Program-made: the position numbers and the translations under genes
Notes under the pieces: generated by a model
What the model saw: only the letters and a program-made list of their open reading frames with translations
Databases searched by the model: none
Told to the model about the DNA's origin: nothing
NCBI GenBank assembly: GCA_029168955.1
Contig: JAPDOI010000139.1
Span: forward strand, 310,001 to 374,000
Reading direction: 5' to 3'
From: Aplectana chamaeleonis
Taxonomy: Eukaryota > Nematoda > Chromadorea > Rhabditida > Cosmocercidae
Length of the DNA stretch: 64,000 nucleotides
Shown: positions 10,768 to 24,400 of the stretch, piece after piece
Numbering within the stretch: the stretch's first letter is position 1
Layout: each line of letters opens with the position of its first letter

Positions 10768-13650
10768 GTATCACAGGAAATGTTTATTGTGACCATGAAA
10801 CCTTTTGTGGATCCGCCCTTTGCAATTCTCTACTCTCTGTTGTTCCGTTCTTTCCTTAGGGCCCTAACTAATCCTGCTTTACATGAAATACTCTCCTATT
10901 TTCGATTGACTCAATTTTCCACCGATGACAACCACCATGAACCGGACAACTATGTAGTCCATGTTATAGGATTATGTCACTGAAATACGACGTTTTAATG
11001 CGTTTTCAGCCGTTTCTTCGTAATTTTGGTAATACTTGAAGGCCAAGGTGTGGTTTTATGTGAAAAACTTAGGGAACTTCGAGTTTTGGCTGGCGGGTTT
11101 TTTATCAATAAATGAACGATGAGTGTTGGGTTGGAAAAGCATGAGGAAGACCGGCGATCGGGAGAACAAGGGAAGACCTGCTGGCCGGAGGTCCCCTCCG
11201 CCACCCCTCGATTCGGAAAAAAAAATGAAAAGAAAGTTTCCCAGTTGCTTCGAGGGAAGTTCCGTCGTCATTTTTGGGATCATCCCCACCAACGTCTGAG
11301 CACAACAGTTCGTTGGCCCGCAGTTGACCCAAAATTGAATATGCTGGCTTTTTCGTTTAGGGCAGCTTTAAAAAAACAAGAAATCAAATATTACCGCTGT
11401 TTTATAAGGTTAGCTAAAAAAAACTAGGACGACCGTGTTGTTAACTTTCCATCGCGCAATGTGTATTCTACAAGGGAATGGTTTCAGTTTGTGTGACGGT
11501 CAATAGGGGCGATATGGACAAGCTTCTGCACTTTTCTTGTCCTCACTGATGGTGAATAAATGAAAGGACAAATTGCAAAAAAAGCTAAAGAAGAATTCTG
11601 TTAGGAGAGTTTTTGCAGGCGCCTATAGTTTTCGGTCTTTGTGAAGGTTTCAAGAAATCGCATAGAAGCTTACTGAAACCGTTGACTTTGGAGCCTGTGA
11701 AGACAGCGAGAGGAAGTTGAGCAATATCAGAAGGATGTACATCAGTGCAGTCGTCCGTTCGACATTTCCCTTACCAGTTTTTATAGTCACACAGGGTGCG
11801 CAAACAGATCTCAGAAATGGCAACAATGCTTCTCTGAGACATGCAGCACAAAGCTGAAAAAACCATCAACCTGCTCTATCATTCAAGCTTCGGCAATAAA
11901 GAGCTTCTTGGCGAATTCAGTTCTGAAGATGGAGGAACGAATGTTCTGAGATGCTGTCCAAAATTTAGACTCTCTTTCATGGGATCATCAGGCCGTAAAT
12001 GTGCCGTACATTAGGGCGCTGCCTTTGCAAATTCTGAGATTTTTTCTCATCCCTGTTATTCATTCACCCACCCAGAATTAGATTCTCTGCGAACAACCGT
12101 TCACTTTTTACATATTCAACACTATCTCTAAATAAGCCCACCTGTTCGTCTCTGCTCGGGCCGAGTTTAGAGGTCACCCCTTTTGAGGGGTGCTTTTCGC
12201 ACCAGCACTCATCGATTCGTCCGCTCTTGAGTTCTTACCAGCTCGGCTTCAGATTGCGGCGTTCTTGTTTCGTAACATTCTGTTTCAGTTATGTGGAATA
12301 TCATATAGTCGTTAGATCCTTATGAATATTGCGCTAACAAATTATTGCTAAAGTCATCAAAATGACCAAGTGCGACTGACCCTGCTTCTTGGCATAGTTG
12401 GTTATTAGTAGTTGTGAGTTGATAGTAGAGCCAGGATCAAGATGTTAATCACTTTATTCGAATGACGTTCCAGAAAATCACCTTCGTCAGAACATGGAAA
12501 GTCAGGAACCTAAGTGACTAAAGGCAGGGTTCGCCATAAAAACTACTTTTGGGCTCTCTTCATGAGAAAGAGTCATCACAAAAGTAAAAATAAGTGAAAA
12601 AACCCGGAAATTCGTGGGAAAAACGCTAAAGGCACTGTTCGTGATGAAAATCGCTTTTCTGGTTTTTTACATATCTTGAAACCGGTCCCATTCTGATTCC
12701 AATGATGCTTCCGGAATCGTACAAGACCTCCTGGGAATGGAGTTATGGTCCCTCAAAAATTGAGCTAGGGAAAATGGTGGACGAGTTGTCCGAGGCTTGT
12801 AACTTCCGTCTTTTTCAGCCAATGTGTGCGAGCTGACCTGAGTAAAGAGAGAAGTTGAGAATGAAGGGAAGAACGGGGCTTTTGATCGGAAACCATCGCT
12901 CAACTCACGATTTCGAGTGTTCCTTTGTTCAAGTCGAGGGGCGGGAAGAGGCGGGACTTGCCCACAGTGGCGGGGTTTTCCCACTTTTCTAAGCCGTTGT
13001 GCGGCTCCTGGGTAGCTTTTCGTGCCGTTTTTTCGACGCTGTTCTGCTTCTGAGAACCACGGGAAGCGTTTGTCATGGAAAATTCGAGGAGGAAGTTTAT
13101 CGCGAACAGTGCCTTTGAAAACAAAATATAACAGCTAATTACCGGTGCCGACCGGCCCACTAATTAACGAGATTTATATTAATGCTTGCTTATTCGCCTT
13201 TTATTTTGCTGTTAGAGTAGTCAGTAGTCTCCAGAAATGCTTAGAAATTACTTCAGAAGCAAAATAAAAGTTGCCAAAACAGGCTTTTACACAAATCTCG
13301 ATACTTGGGGTGGGAGGGAACCAAGCAATAACTTGCTCCTGAGCGTTTTTTCTCCAATTTTTTACTTATTTTCGTTTTCGTGATGGCCAGATCTACCATT
13401 CCATGGGGATAACAAAACAATCGATTTTAACGAGAACCCTGCCTTTAACCTCCCTTCCCCCAGACACCTTCTCAAGTTTCAGAGAAACAGGACGAAAAAC
13501 TAGGAGATATCTACAGAACGAAGCAAAAAACTATCACGTAATGTTCACCTTATCTGCACCTACCCAGAGTAGTAGTGAGCACCATACGTTCCAGGTGCAC
13601 TGTGTGGTCAGATGGCGCGCGTTTTCGGCATCTCATACAGTCGGGGGGAG
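10768..13650. other. Intergenic sequence with repeat fragments, no supported gene
   Basis: Overlapping open frames of about 70-105 codons at 11.0-11.4 and 12.7-13.1 kb have no recognisable domains. Family-C-type ends appear near 12530, 12630, 13100 and 13440, so at least two further small elements are likely (about 12.63-13.12 kb with GCACTGTTCGTGATG and CGCGAACAGTGCC ends). Confidence 0.45.
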
Positions 13651-13780
13651 TACTTCGGCACAATAGGAGTTGTAATCCAGGGCAAACATCCCATACAACC
13701 CCTCTTAGTAAACAGGAGCTGCTGCTAACGGCAGCGTATGCCGCCAACGTATGCCGGGGTTCAACTCCTCGTTATCGGCA
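13651..13780. repeat. Palindromic repeat family D (CGGCACAAT ends), partial
   Basis: The left part TACTTCGGCACAATAGG and the central GGGTTCAACTCC match the complete palindrome at 39855-40020; a second partial copy lies at about 14143-14350. Confidence 0.5.
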
Positions 13781-13840
13781 GCCTGTTCTGCAAACGGAGA
13801 AAGAAATTGGACTATCACCCCCTGCACATTTGGACTACAG

Positions 13841-14090
13841 TGTTGGGTATGATCCTTGTCACGGCCAGCAGCAAGGAGGCCAACCTCGCCGCGGTCCGCA
13901 ACAAGGACAACATCTTCGCCACGGTCAACAACGGGGAGGCTTCCCTGGCCATGGGCCATGGGTACGATCTCCTCAACGTCAAAGATTAAAGTCCCGAAAG
14001 CGACGCCGGGTCACCTTCTCGGACGGACCTCAAACGGCCAGCCGCCCCCTCAGCGAGACTGACCGCCTCATATACTCGCCGCCGTCGTAG
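13841..14090 (+). CDS. GC-rich open frame encoding a Gln/Gly/Arg-rich tail (uncertain)
   Basis: After an acceptor-like GACTACAG, an open frame runs to a TAG at 14088-14090. It encodes a low-complexity stretch with GQQQGGQPRRGPQQGQ, then KSRKRRRVTFSDG, a basic nuclear-localisation-like segment, then SETDRLIYSPPS. Base composition is clearly richer in G+C than the surroundings, as expected of coding sequence or an imported fragment. It lies between partial copies of palindrome family D. No family is recognised. It may be a terminal exon of an unseen gene, part of a mobile element, or non-coding. Confidence 0.25.
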
Positions 14091-14364
14091 AAGAGGATTC
14101 TGCCGCATTCACTCGCATCAGAAGAAGAATCAGTGTAGGAGAGTGTCAGCAAACACCGGGAGAAGGGGCTGCCTACGTATGCTGGGATTCTACCCCTCCT
14201 GCCGATCTCACGCGTGTCATAAAAAACAAAGGGGTTGTATCCCTGCACAAGCAGCAGGAGCTTCTGCTGTTAGCAGTAGCTACAGCAAAGGTGCTGCTAA
14301 TCTTTCTTCTCGTACAGGAGTGCAACCCGTATTGTGCCGACGTACTATCCCCGACTGTCCGACA

Positions 14365-16175
14365 AGGGAAGCATACAAAGCGTAGGTCGGATCTGCCAAA
14401 ACGACTAGTATCGATAGTATCTCTTCTGGGTCAAAAGTAAAAATGCGCAGTATTCCGTCCCGAGCTGCAGGTTTGAAAAAGTTATGAGCATTTCTCAAGC
14501 CTAGGGTGAAAAGGCAAGGGTACCCATCAGGCTTTTTTTTTGGAGTTTCAAAAAAAAATTCTCGGATTTAGCTCAAAAGTTGTATGTAGGGGTAATTTAG
14601 GGTGGTTAACACGAATCTGGAGTCCATTTGTCGAAATTTTGAGGTTTACTGTAGGTTGCGCTAGGTAATATGTCACTTAGGGGTCAAAACCCACCTTAGT
14701 ATTTTGAAAATCGACAAACGGACCTTAGATTCGTATTCTCCACCCGGAATAACCCCCGTATACAAATTTTGAGTAAAATCTGTGATTTTGACCAAAGCAC
14801 CGTTTGCCCACCGTAATCTACCGTAATCTGCAAAAAAACGATAAACGAACTCCAGATTCGTGTTAAGCACTCCTAATGATCCTCAGAGAATGATTTTGAG
14901 ACATATCTATTGTTGAAATCCGGGAATTTCGAAAGTGGCGTTTTTCCCTCGAAATTTCCCCTCTTGTTAAGCTTCGAACGAAATTAGCCGAAAACTTTGG
15001 AAAATCGACTATTAAACCACAGGTTCGTGTTCAGCGCCCCAAAAAAACCTCTGGGGAATTTTAAATCAAATCTGGAACATTCTTTTAAAACGCTTTCAGA
15101 GCACTCTAATCGGTACAGATATTCTCCCAACCGAGTTTTGCTCAGGATGGTAGTTTTGGGCGCTAAACACATCTACAATACCCGCGCTAAGTTTTGTATG
15201 TAAAAACGCGGAGCATCTGTCAAACTTGGCAAAAAAGCGTCCGATGCATGTAACCTTGTTGAATGAAGACTTTTTTGAATTCTGAAAACGCTATCATATT
15301 CACAGATCAAATTGCTACATAATTATGTCATTTGTGTGCCAAAGTTCCCTAAGAGCACTTTGTTTTTGAAGGAAATAGTTTTCGCAACCGTTTTTCAAAA
15401 AACGTCGCGCGCGGCGAATGCGGCGAAACTTTGAGTAGTATTTGTACAAGTAATGGAAGGACAATCTGTATGCTTTCTTCATAAATTAGGTGCTGGTGAG
15501 AGAATCTCAAGGTTTGTTCAGGTTGAATTTTTGAAATCCTTCATTTATGAGTCCGGGGATTTCGCAACAAAACTCCGACTTTTTAGATAGTTCTCAAGCG
15601 TGTTTAATTAAGGGTTTCGAAAATTCAACCTGAACAAACCTTGAGATTCTCTCAGCAGCACCTAATTTATGAAGAAAACATACCGATTCATTTTCCATTA
15701 CTTGTACAAATACTGCTCAAAGTTTCGCCGCACTTCGCCGGGCGCGACGTTTTTGAAAAACTATTGCAAAAACTATTTCCTTCGAGAACAAAGCGATTTT
15801 AGGGAACTTCGGTCCGTACGTCACATAATTAGGTAGCAATTTGACCTGTGAATATGAAAGCGTTTTCAGAATTCGAAAAAGTCTTCATTCAACAAAGTTA
15901 CATGCATCGGACGCTTTTTTGCCAAGTTTGCCAGATGCTCCCCGTTTTTACAAAACTTAGCGCGGGTATTGTATGAGGTTCGTTTTCGGATTTTTCGAAG
16001 ACTAATGCGCTTTTTGGACGGTACAAAAAGCAGGAAAAACAATCTTTTTAAGCTTGTAACTTCTTGGAACCTGCAGCTCGGGGCGGGATACTGCGCAGTT
16101 TTACTATTGAGCCACAAGAGATACTAACGACCCCAGTCGTTTTGGCAGATCCGACCTACGCTTTGTATACTATCC
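14365..16175. mobile_element. Composite inverted-repeat element (about 1.8 kb)
   Basis: Outer inverted repeats read AAGCGTAGGTCGGATCTGCC near 14378 and the inverse near 16140-16165, each flanked by further matching bases. The interior holds several copies of a module with CACGAATCTGGAGTCCATTT in both orientations (14610, 14720, 14850, 15015). That module is shared with the element at 37.15-38.29 kb. A separate palindrome is nested at 15176-15971. Confidence 0.65.
15176..15971. mobile_element. About 800-bp palindromic element, copy 1
   Basis: It starts CAATACCCGCGCTAAG and ends with its inverse. Both arms contain the same landmarks in mirror order: TCCGATGCATGTAAC, GAAGACTTTTT, AACGTCGCGC, ACTTGTACAAATACT. 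The spacer is about 100 bp around 15550-15610. A second copy is at 24090. Confidence 0.85.
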
Positions 16176-19100
16176 CCTTATGAGATGAAGACGCTAAGAT
16201 CTCAGTCTACAGAGGTCAAGGAACGGGGCGAGCTCAGCTGTTATGGCTAGACACTCATCTGTCCGGTTCATTTTAGGTTTTTCAGCGGTTATCCAGAAAG
16301 CCTCCAAAGTTTTGCGTGCCGCCATTTGTGACTCTCGTGCAAGAATATTAAAGGTCACCTCAAACTACATATTCTTACGGCCTTGCCTCCGGTGGTCTCC
16401 CAGAGGTGTGGCCGGGTTGAATTTCTTCAAACTAGCGATATATTTCTTCTCGCGCGTGCTCAAAGTACGACCAGTTCCGCATTGGAGCACTTCTCTACGT
16501 TCTCGCGCGGTAAGTAAGAACATTCACCGAGGACGAGCGCTCCGCGTTTCATTCCGCACAAGTTAGGAACCTTTCAAGCTTCTGCCCACCATTTATTTCC
16601 GAAACGATTTTTTCTCCGAAACTTGGTACGTCTTGAGAGAGAGGTTCTGTGTAAAGAATAGTCCACAGAAGGTGATTAGGCACACACATATTTCTACGTG
16701 ACGATACTTGAAACCTTGTCACCATATCTACTCAGTCAAGAGTAGGTTTGCAGAAAAACGAATTCGTTACGACCGCTCAACACGCATGCCAACCACGTGG
16801 GCGGACAGTCTCATTTTCACAGACTTTAACTGCATACGTTACTGCGATCACCATAGAAAAAAAGGTCATACTGTACTCAATCTGATCAATGAAAGGCTGT
16901 AAAACTAATTGGAAATCTCCGCTTAGCTAACTTCTAGTGTAGAAGGCACATGGAACCTCGAAGCAGAACGAACAGGCTATCTTATCAAGATTTTAAGGAT
17001 TTGAGAGAAGATCTCATTATTCGCGTTGTGTTTGAGTTGTCCTTGAGCGTTTCCTTCACGAGGTAACCCTCTACCGCAAATTCTGTCAAAAGGATTTCTC
17101 GAAGCGGGCCGAGGTGCGCGATAGAAATCGACAGTGAGGCTCTGGTAGGAGAATGTAGGTCGGGTATTAATTGAGACATTAACGCCGAAAAATGACTGGT
17201 GACGGTTCGCGGAATAGCTCTCGACGACCGCACATTTGACAAAACTTACGTAGGGTACGCCCAAAGACTGCAGCTATTCCAGAGAAAACCTTCATAGCTC
17301 CCTTGTTTCTCCTGTTTTGATGTAATTTTATTTACTTTCCTTCTTAATGGGTTGTTCAACTGCTTTCTTTCCTTTTCATGCTGATGTAACCTTCCCGGAT
17401 TTCTTCTCACTATTATTTTTTTTGTTGGCTCGTTCATTCAAACTGATCAAATGAATAAATTATTGAATCTACCGGAATCGTTCGGTGCCCTAGGGGTCTG
17501 CAGAGCTGCACCGACCGGCGGCTGGTCGCCCAGCGTTCCAAACATCATCGTCGCCGCGTCGGTTGCCGCTCGCTGACAGAGTACGCAGGATCGTCGCAGC
17601 GTCAAAACACTCTGCGGTGCCCCTCGTCGCCCTACGCGCCGCGTCGTTCGCCTTCGTCGCCGATTGTGATCGATATAACATCACCCAGCGCTGTTAGTCG
17701 CTGCGAGCAACGCCGCGACTTCAACTCTGCAGTCCCTTTCTGATATGCGCATGCATAAATGGTTTCATAGCACTTAACCACTGTGAATTTTGTTGCCGAC
17801 TCCTCCACGAACCGCGTAACCTCGCGAGTACTTGTTACCTAGACACAACTCTCAATACACTCTCAATTAACACTGGAGCCTCGCTATTTTTGGCCGACCA
17901 ATCACATACAAAACGGGGTGTCTGGTGGCCTGCCTCAATGCATCACTGCTTTCTAGTATCGGAATTTCCATAAGGTTTTTCTAGGGATTCTATAAATTTT
18001 CATCAACAGTCATGATTGCTCCGAAATGGTGGCACAACCTTCAAAGATGCCGCATTTGTTCCGCGGCCCCGCGGTCAATATCTAGGCAAAGATAAGGCAT
18101 AGATACCAGAGCAAAGCTAGTCATATAGCTTGTTGTTATGATTGCCGACCCACATAAACACTTTTATGTTAGCCTAACAACTCATTACTTCAACTGAACC
18201 ACATTTATATCGAGATTTCTGCATGACGAGAGAAGCCGAAATTCATCGACTGGCTGGATTTTCTAGAGTAGGCACATCACACAAATTTCCGAAATTCCCA
18301 CCCCGCTCCTGCATCAGGAAGTCACCGGTCACTTCACAGGGGATGTAAATTAGTGTCAACTCTTGTAAGTCTGCTGTTTGAAAAATATTCGTACAGTTCT
18401 GTGCGCATGTGGATAATGAACCCAAAGCTGCTCAGATGCAGAACCTAGCTAACAAAGAGAGCCTCTGTTCAAAGACCCCCATTATTTTTTGATGTTCTAA
18501 TGCATGTGCTTCCGAGCAGGTCCAGGTCTGTTCTCGAAATCTTCTCCTGCCAAGATCGACTGATCGCGAAGTTTGACCTGCCTGATAGTGAATCATTTCT
18601 TTGCCCGTATTTCAATCTTGCAGGTGCTGGTGGAAGAAGCTATTCCCGATCACTGAATGACTCACTTCCTCATGTCTCCCGTTATTTAGAGACACCATCA
18701 CCTTTTCTCGGGTTATTCACACTGTTTTCTTGTTTACCAGTTTTTATGACACTTTCAGGAGAGCTTCTTTTTTCTGATAAGACGATCGATTGTCTCTAGA
18801 CACTCACCATCTTATGAAAACTCATAACCTGATGCTTCCCGCTCGAAGTGTATTCTTTTTCTTTCTTTTCGCGATGCAATTGATTCCTATTTGAATAGTT
18901 CCATGGAAAAGTTCTTAGATTGAACTTGGGAATAAAACGATTGTTGATGATTCCTGTGGACGAATCAAATCCATTTTCCAGTTTTCAACTGAATATCTCA
19001 TATCATGTTTGTCAACAATAAACTTTTTTCCACGGCATGAAGTCCTTTCCAGGCAATTCAAATCGTAAGCGTTTCGCTTGCGATTTCTGCCAAGATTGTT

Positions 19101-21424
19101 TGCCTTTCAAGCGACCCAATGTTGATATTGACGTCTATTGATCCTGTCTGTTTTTGAGTCATCCGGTCATCTATCCTCCTCCTCTTCCTCCTCCCCTTCG
19201 AACACTATGTCCTCAACATCTGCTGATAGCCTCTAGATAACAGCTGACTCGAACCCACTGGACTCAACATCTCCCTTCTTGAAACTTTACACGTTTTATG
19301 CATGCACTCTAACCCTTGCAGTCCTTAATTAGATCAGATTTCACCAATAATCAAGTTCATGGATTTTCAAGGGTCATCATCGGATGGATTTTCCTTGATT
19401 ATGGTAGACTCTTGCTTTTGTAGATCAATAATTGTTATATTTGAAACTCGATTCGCCAAAAAACCTACTACTTTGGTCTCCAATACAAAGTTTTGCTCTT
19501 TGTGTGCAGGAAAAGAGGGCAAATAAAACTTTATTAGCAAATATTTTGGCGCCATTTCTATAACAATTCTGGACGATTTACCTAACTTCTATTCCACTTT
19601 TCACTTTAGATAATTTTCTTTCTAATTGAATAACTAGAAAAGTTTGAAATAATTCCTGGCAGCGTGTTGTCTGACTACCAGCTATGGTAAATTCTCCTAA
19701 TCCTAATCCTACAGCGCCCGCATTTAAATGCAGAGTTTGCGATAAAAACGCGTGCAGTGTTATCCATGTGAGAAGGTAGATTCGATCACCATAAAAGTGA
19801 AAATAGGTAAAAGAAAAGTTTGAGAAAGACACTCAGGAGTATGTAATTGCTGGGTGTGCGCCAGCCCCCAATTACCAAGATTTCTAAAACGCTTTTTCTT
19901 CTGCTCTTAAAGTAGTTGCTAAACATTTTAGGAGACTACTCACTATTTTACCAACAAAATAGAAGAAGGAAAAATAACTGTTTAAAAATCCTGTTAGTTG
20001 GCGTACACCCACCAATTAGCCGGTTTAACTTGATTTTGTGCTTTTCTCTACAGCTTTTTCTTGTTTTCGCTTCTGTGTCTCATGAAACCCCCCTCATGGT
20101 CTCATGAAAAAACTCAGCATTTGTGTTTTTATCGCTAATACTGCCTTCAATGTAGTTTGCCGGACGTTTCATCGCCTTTTCCTTGTCATTCAGTCCAAAG
20201 TGGAGACTATGAGAACTTGATTTACAAAGAACTTTGGAAAAACTTTTTCACAACTGGTAAAATTTTCTGTGAGAGTTCAATTGGTTAACGCTTTTTCGTC
20301 TAAAATGATCGTGTAGTATTGTTTCTAGAGAAGTAGATTCCAATCGTACTCAAATTTTATGCAAAACCATTACTCGCATTCCAAATAAGCGTGGTAGGTA
20401 ATAATTCCTTATTCTGCAGACTCGAAAAAGAAACATCCAAAAAGCAGCCGTATGCCGTGAAGATACCTTTTTTTGTTACTGAAAACCGATTTTTTCGGGC
20501 GATCATTGGAAGCTGATCAGAAAACGGTATGGTGACCAACAAACAAAGTAAGCTTTTTTGAATTCAGGGACTTGTTTTTTTAGTCCAAACTACGTCTGGG
20601 GATTATTGGTGGAGCTGAGCACAATTGTGGGGTCCGCCTCCAGTTCTTTCAAAGACTACGAAGATGACGGTGGGTATAACGTCAATTAGGTACTACAGCG
20701 CTTATGACTCTCTAAGACCAAAACCTCGCCCCAAGTCACGAACACGAAATTTACAATAACATGGAATTCTCGTAGGGGATTTTGTTTCGCTCAAATCAGG
20801 TCGTTGGACGCCATAGGGAATTCATTTATGAGTAAATTTGGCGGAAAACCCTGAATTTTGTTACATCCAGATATCCGTTTGCAAATGCAGGAGCGAGTCT
20901 GATTTCCTCTTGCCAGAGAACTTTTTGAATACCACTTCGACTGTGGGCTCTTTTTTCGTTACAGCGTAGCAGTGTACGCATGCATTCGGACGCAGTATAG
21001 GACGGCGTTTGAAAACATAGTTGTTATTTCTTTCCTTTTGCGTATTACTGCTTTCAAGATGTTTTCTTTCATTTCGCATTTTACTCCGAACTTTTTTCGG
21101 AAGTTCATTCGTCTTTATACAATGTATGTAGCCGAGGGTTGAATTTGTATATGTTCATCAGCTTGGTCACTCGATCGCACATTCCAGAGAATCGCTTTTT
21201 GTCCGAAGAGTGTTTCCGGACGGTTTTTCTTATCAGGAGTAGCCTATCAGACAGCTGTGCCTCCACTACATAGCTGTACGTTCACCTTGAGGACTCACCG
21301 ACGATGGAGGAAACTCAAAGTGTTACAGAAGGTTAGTTAATGTCTTTTTCTTGGCCGTTTTTATGGTTTTCTGTGCTGGTGCTATTTGGTTAAATCTATC
21401 GTCACTGAAAATGGGCCGAATGAG
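16176..21424. other. Intergenic stretch, no supported gene
   Basis: I find no exon with a recognised domain. A right-hand end of MITE family A lies at about 16785-16829 (GTGGGCGGACAGTCTCATTT). A G+C-rich patch at 17490-17690 gives a short minus-strand open frame rich in Ala and Arg, unassigned. A minus-strand open frame at 16985-17264 also has no recognisable features. An ATG with a short open frame at 21304-21331 could be the first exon of the next gene, but its splice phase does not fit the following exon. Confidence 0.45.
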
Positions 21425-24400
21425 GCTGAGCAGATCTATAACTTGATTGATCTTCTTCCCGACACTCCTCATGCATTTCCGACTAACTTGTCCACAAATG
21501 GTAAAGCGAGTAATATTTCACAAAAAGTTGAAATCGTTTAATGTTCGTGTTACTCCCTCAACTATTTTTCAGAATCTGCATTATTTTTCTTGAAGTCTGA
21601 AATTAGGAGATGCCAGACTTCGAATTAATGAAATCTGCAAAACTGAGAAAAAAAGAAGAAGAAATGAGAATTTACTGTCTTGTTTGATTTTATTACTTGG
21701 ATGTTGAATAAACTCACACATGCATCGACTGGTCGGACTGTGAGCCACCTCCTGAATTAGATTTCCCTTGCTTCAACGCCGTCATCCGTGACTCTAGTCC
21801 GGCTGAAAGCGTTTGCCCATTCTTCTTGATAAGGAAAATTGGACAGAAGTTGTTTGAAAGCACAGCCCAACCTCCGAGTCGTTTTTTTTCACTTTTCTTA
21901 CTTTTCTTATCGAGAGTTTCACGCTGGTCAACACGATGTCTGTAGAATCGCTCAGAACCCACTACCAATAGAGTTATGGTTCCTCGAAGATTGTAAATTA
22001 TAACAGTGAGATAGATCTAGAAGAACGAGTTTAAAAGTCCGTTTAACCTCGTCATTCGCAGCCCACATCGCTCTGGAGCAGACCACAATATTAAGATACA
22101 TAGATTGATGGCAAATAGAAGGGACTAGATTTTTAATTAAATTCATCCAGTGGTTCGTCCCTATTGAGGTCGTGAACTTGTCGATGGGCGCTCCCCTTTT
22201 ATTCTTTTCTGTGGGCGGGTCGATTTTTTCTTGCTTTTACTCGCTTGTGTTGCTATACATGGTGGTTGGACTTTAATATCGAAAGTTATCCCTGAGGTTG
22301 GATTGTGCTTTTAAAAGGCAAATGGTGGTTTTCACAAAAATCAGTCACGGAATCGTATTCATGATGCTGCTCAGAATTTTCCGAACTAAAATAAGAAAAG
22401 GTCACCCAAGCTAAAAGAAATTCTCGCGGTTAGAAAACCTGTAAACAAAAGCCTATAACAAAATATGATAATAAATATTTCATAGTTTCGAAAACAGTCA
22501 CGATTTTATAATCAGAACATTTTTTCAGTGAAACAACGCCTACGTGAAATCGAAGACCACAGCTTGGCATTTCGCCTTCAGGAAGAAGAATTTATGAGGT
22601 ATATGTTGTTGTCAAGTATCGAAGCAAAACAAAGTCCAACAATTCCATCCAATAACACTCTAGGCCGAAATCTTCTGCCATAGCAGAGAGAAAAAAAGGC
22701 CGACTAAGTCTTCCTCTCTAGTAAACGAAATTTGCGATTATGCTTATTCGATTATTATGCTTCATCAATACTACCGCCGGTAAAGAAAAAAACGTAGAAT
22801 CATGGAAATTTGCACTTGAACTCCTTTTTTCATATTCGACTTTGATGTTTTCCATGTACAAAGGTCGCGTCGAAGCCTTCTTCGAGATTGTTTTTCAATT
22901 GTCGACAAATCAAAATCAGTGCTATATGACCGACCAGGACGCCATACTCAGGCTGCCATAACTTCACTGGGACGTAATTTTAGGACCCCACACTGTGTGA
23001 GTGGGTGCAGATAGATCTACACGCTTGTATTTAATGAAATTATAAAATTTGCCTCTGAGCTTCAGAGCTTACGATGCCTGGAGGTTAGACGCCAGTTCTC
23101 TAGGTGGGGTAGGAAATTCCGTATAGTAGGAATGATTCATCGCGGCTGCTCTCACAGCAATTTTCAGAGAAACTTGCGCAATCCAATAAGCCTGCTCTCT
23201 GTTCAAAAGCGTACAGTTTCCCTTCATGAACTCAGTATTAAATTTCTAGCATCAATTTTGGATCTATGCATTTCATGAACTAAGCAATCACCTAATCGTA
23301 AACCCTGTAGTTATCGGAGCCAATTCACAATTAATGAAGGAAAATGGCTCCACTCGAACCCAGTAACGAAGCCCACACATATGTATAATACCTTCATATA
23401 ACAACCAGAAATCATTGGCCATATAAAATACGTATTCTCTGTGAAAAAACGAAATTCCCATCACTCATCTCGCATAAGTCCGTACGCAATGCTGCTACCT
23501 CCTCCGTCTGCCCTCCCCTGCGCACACGTACGGAAGAGAGACTACGAGAATTTTTCCAGTCTATACTCCGTTGGAGTTCGTGGCGAACACACCATGAACC
23601 TCTAGCCTATCGCGAATCTACCGAGGACCTGCCGCGAAAATCGAGCTTAATAATAAATAAATTAAACAATAATTAATGAAAATTTTGAAAACATCCATGT
23701 AAGATTCTCGGCACCATGAATCTGCTTCGATCCTATCATGAACAGTTTGGTATCAGATTCGCGGCGCTGAGAATAAGTTTCGCGGAAGGTTTGCGAAGCC
23801 ATAAATCCTGCCGAATCGGTGCCCTGAACTTGCCGCGACGCAGCCAAATAGGCAACGGCTCGGCAGGTTTGCGAAAGGTTCACAGCAAATTTAATTGCAG
23901 TAGTGTATTCGATATGCATGACAATCGTTTGTTCAGGCATTACAGCAGAAATAGAGAAGATCGACGTCTGGTCGGTGAAGACACGAAACAGTCCATTAGA
24001 GAACAGGCTAGCGAGGATGCAAATGCCAGACTTCGAAGACTCGAAGTCAGCAGAAAAATGTAAGCACTAATCAAATCTCTCTAGACCTACAATACCCGCG
24101 CTAAGTTTTGTAAAAACGGGGAGCATCTGGCAAACTTGGCAAAAAAGAGTCCGATGCATGTAACTTTGTTGTATGAAGACTTTTTTGAATCCTGAAAACG
24201 CTATCATATTCACAGATCAAATTGTTACCTAATTATGCCACTTGTGTGCCACAGTTTCTTAAAAGCACTTTGTTTTCGAAGGAAATAGTTTTTGCAATTG
24301 TTTTTCAAAAAACGTCGCGCGCGGCGAATGCGGCGAAACTTTGAGCTGTATTCGTAAAAGTAATGGAAGAGTAATCGGTATGTTTTCTTCAAAAATTAAG

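Noticed and set aside
21304..21331. ATG with nine codons as first exon of the CCDC50-like gene
   Set aside because: Its best donor leaves phase 1, while all usable acceptors of the next exon need phase 0; recorded only as a possibility.
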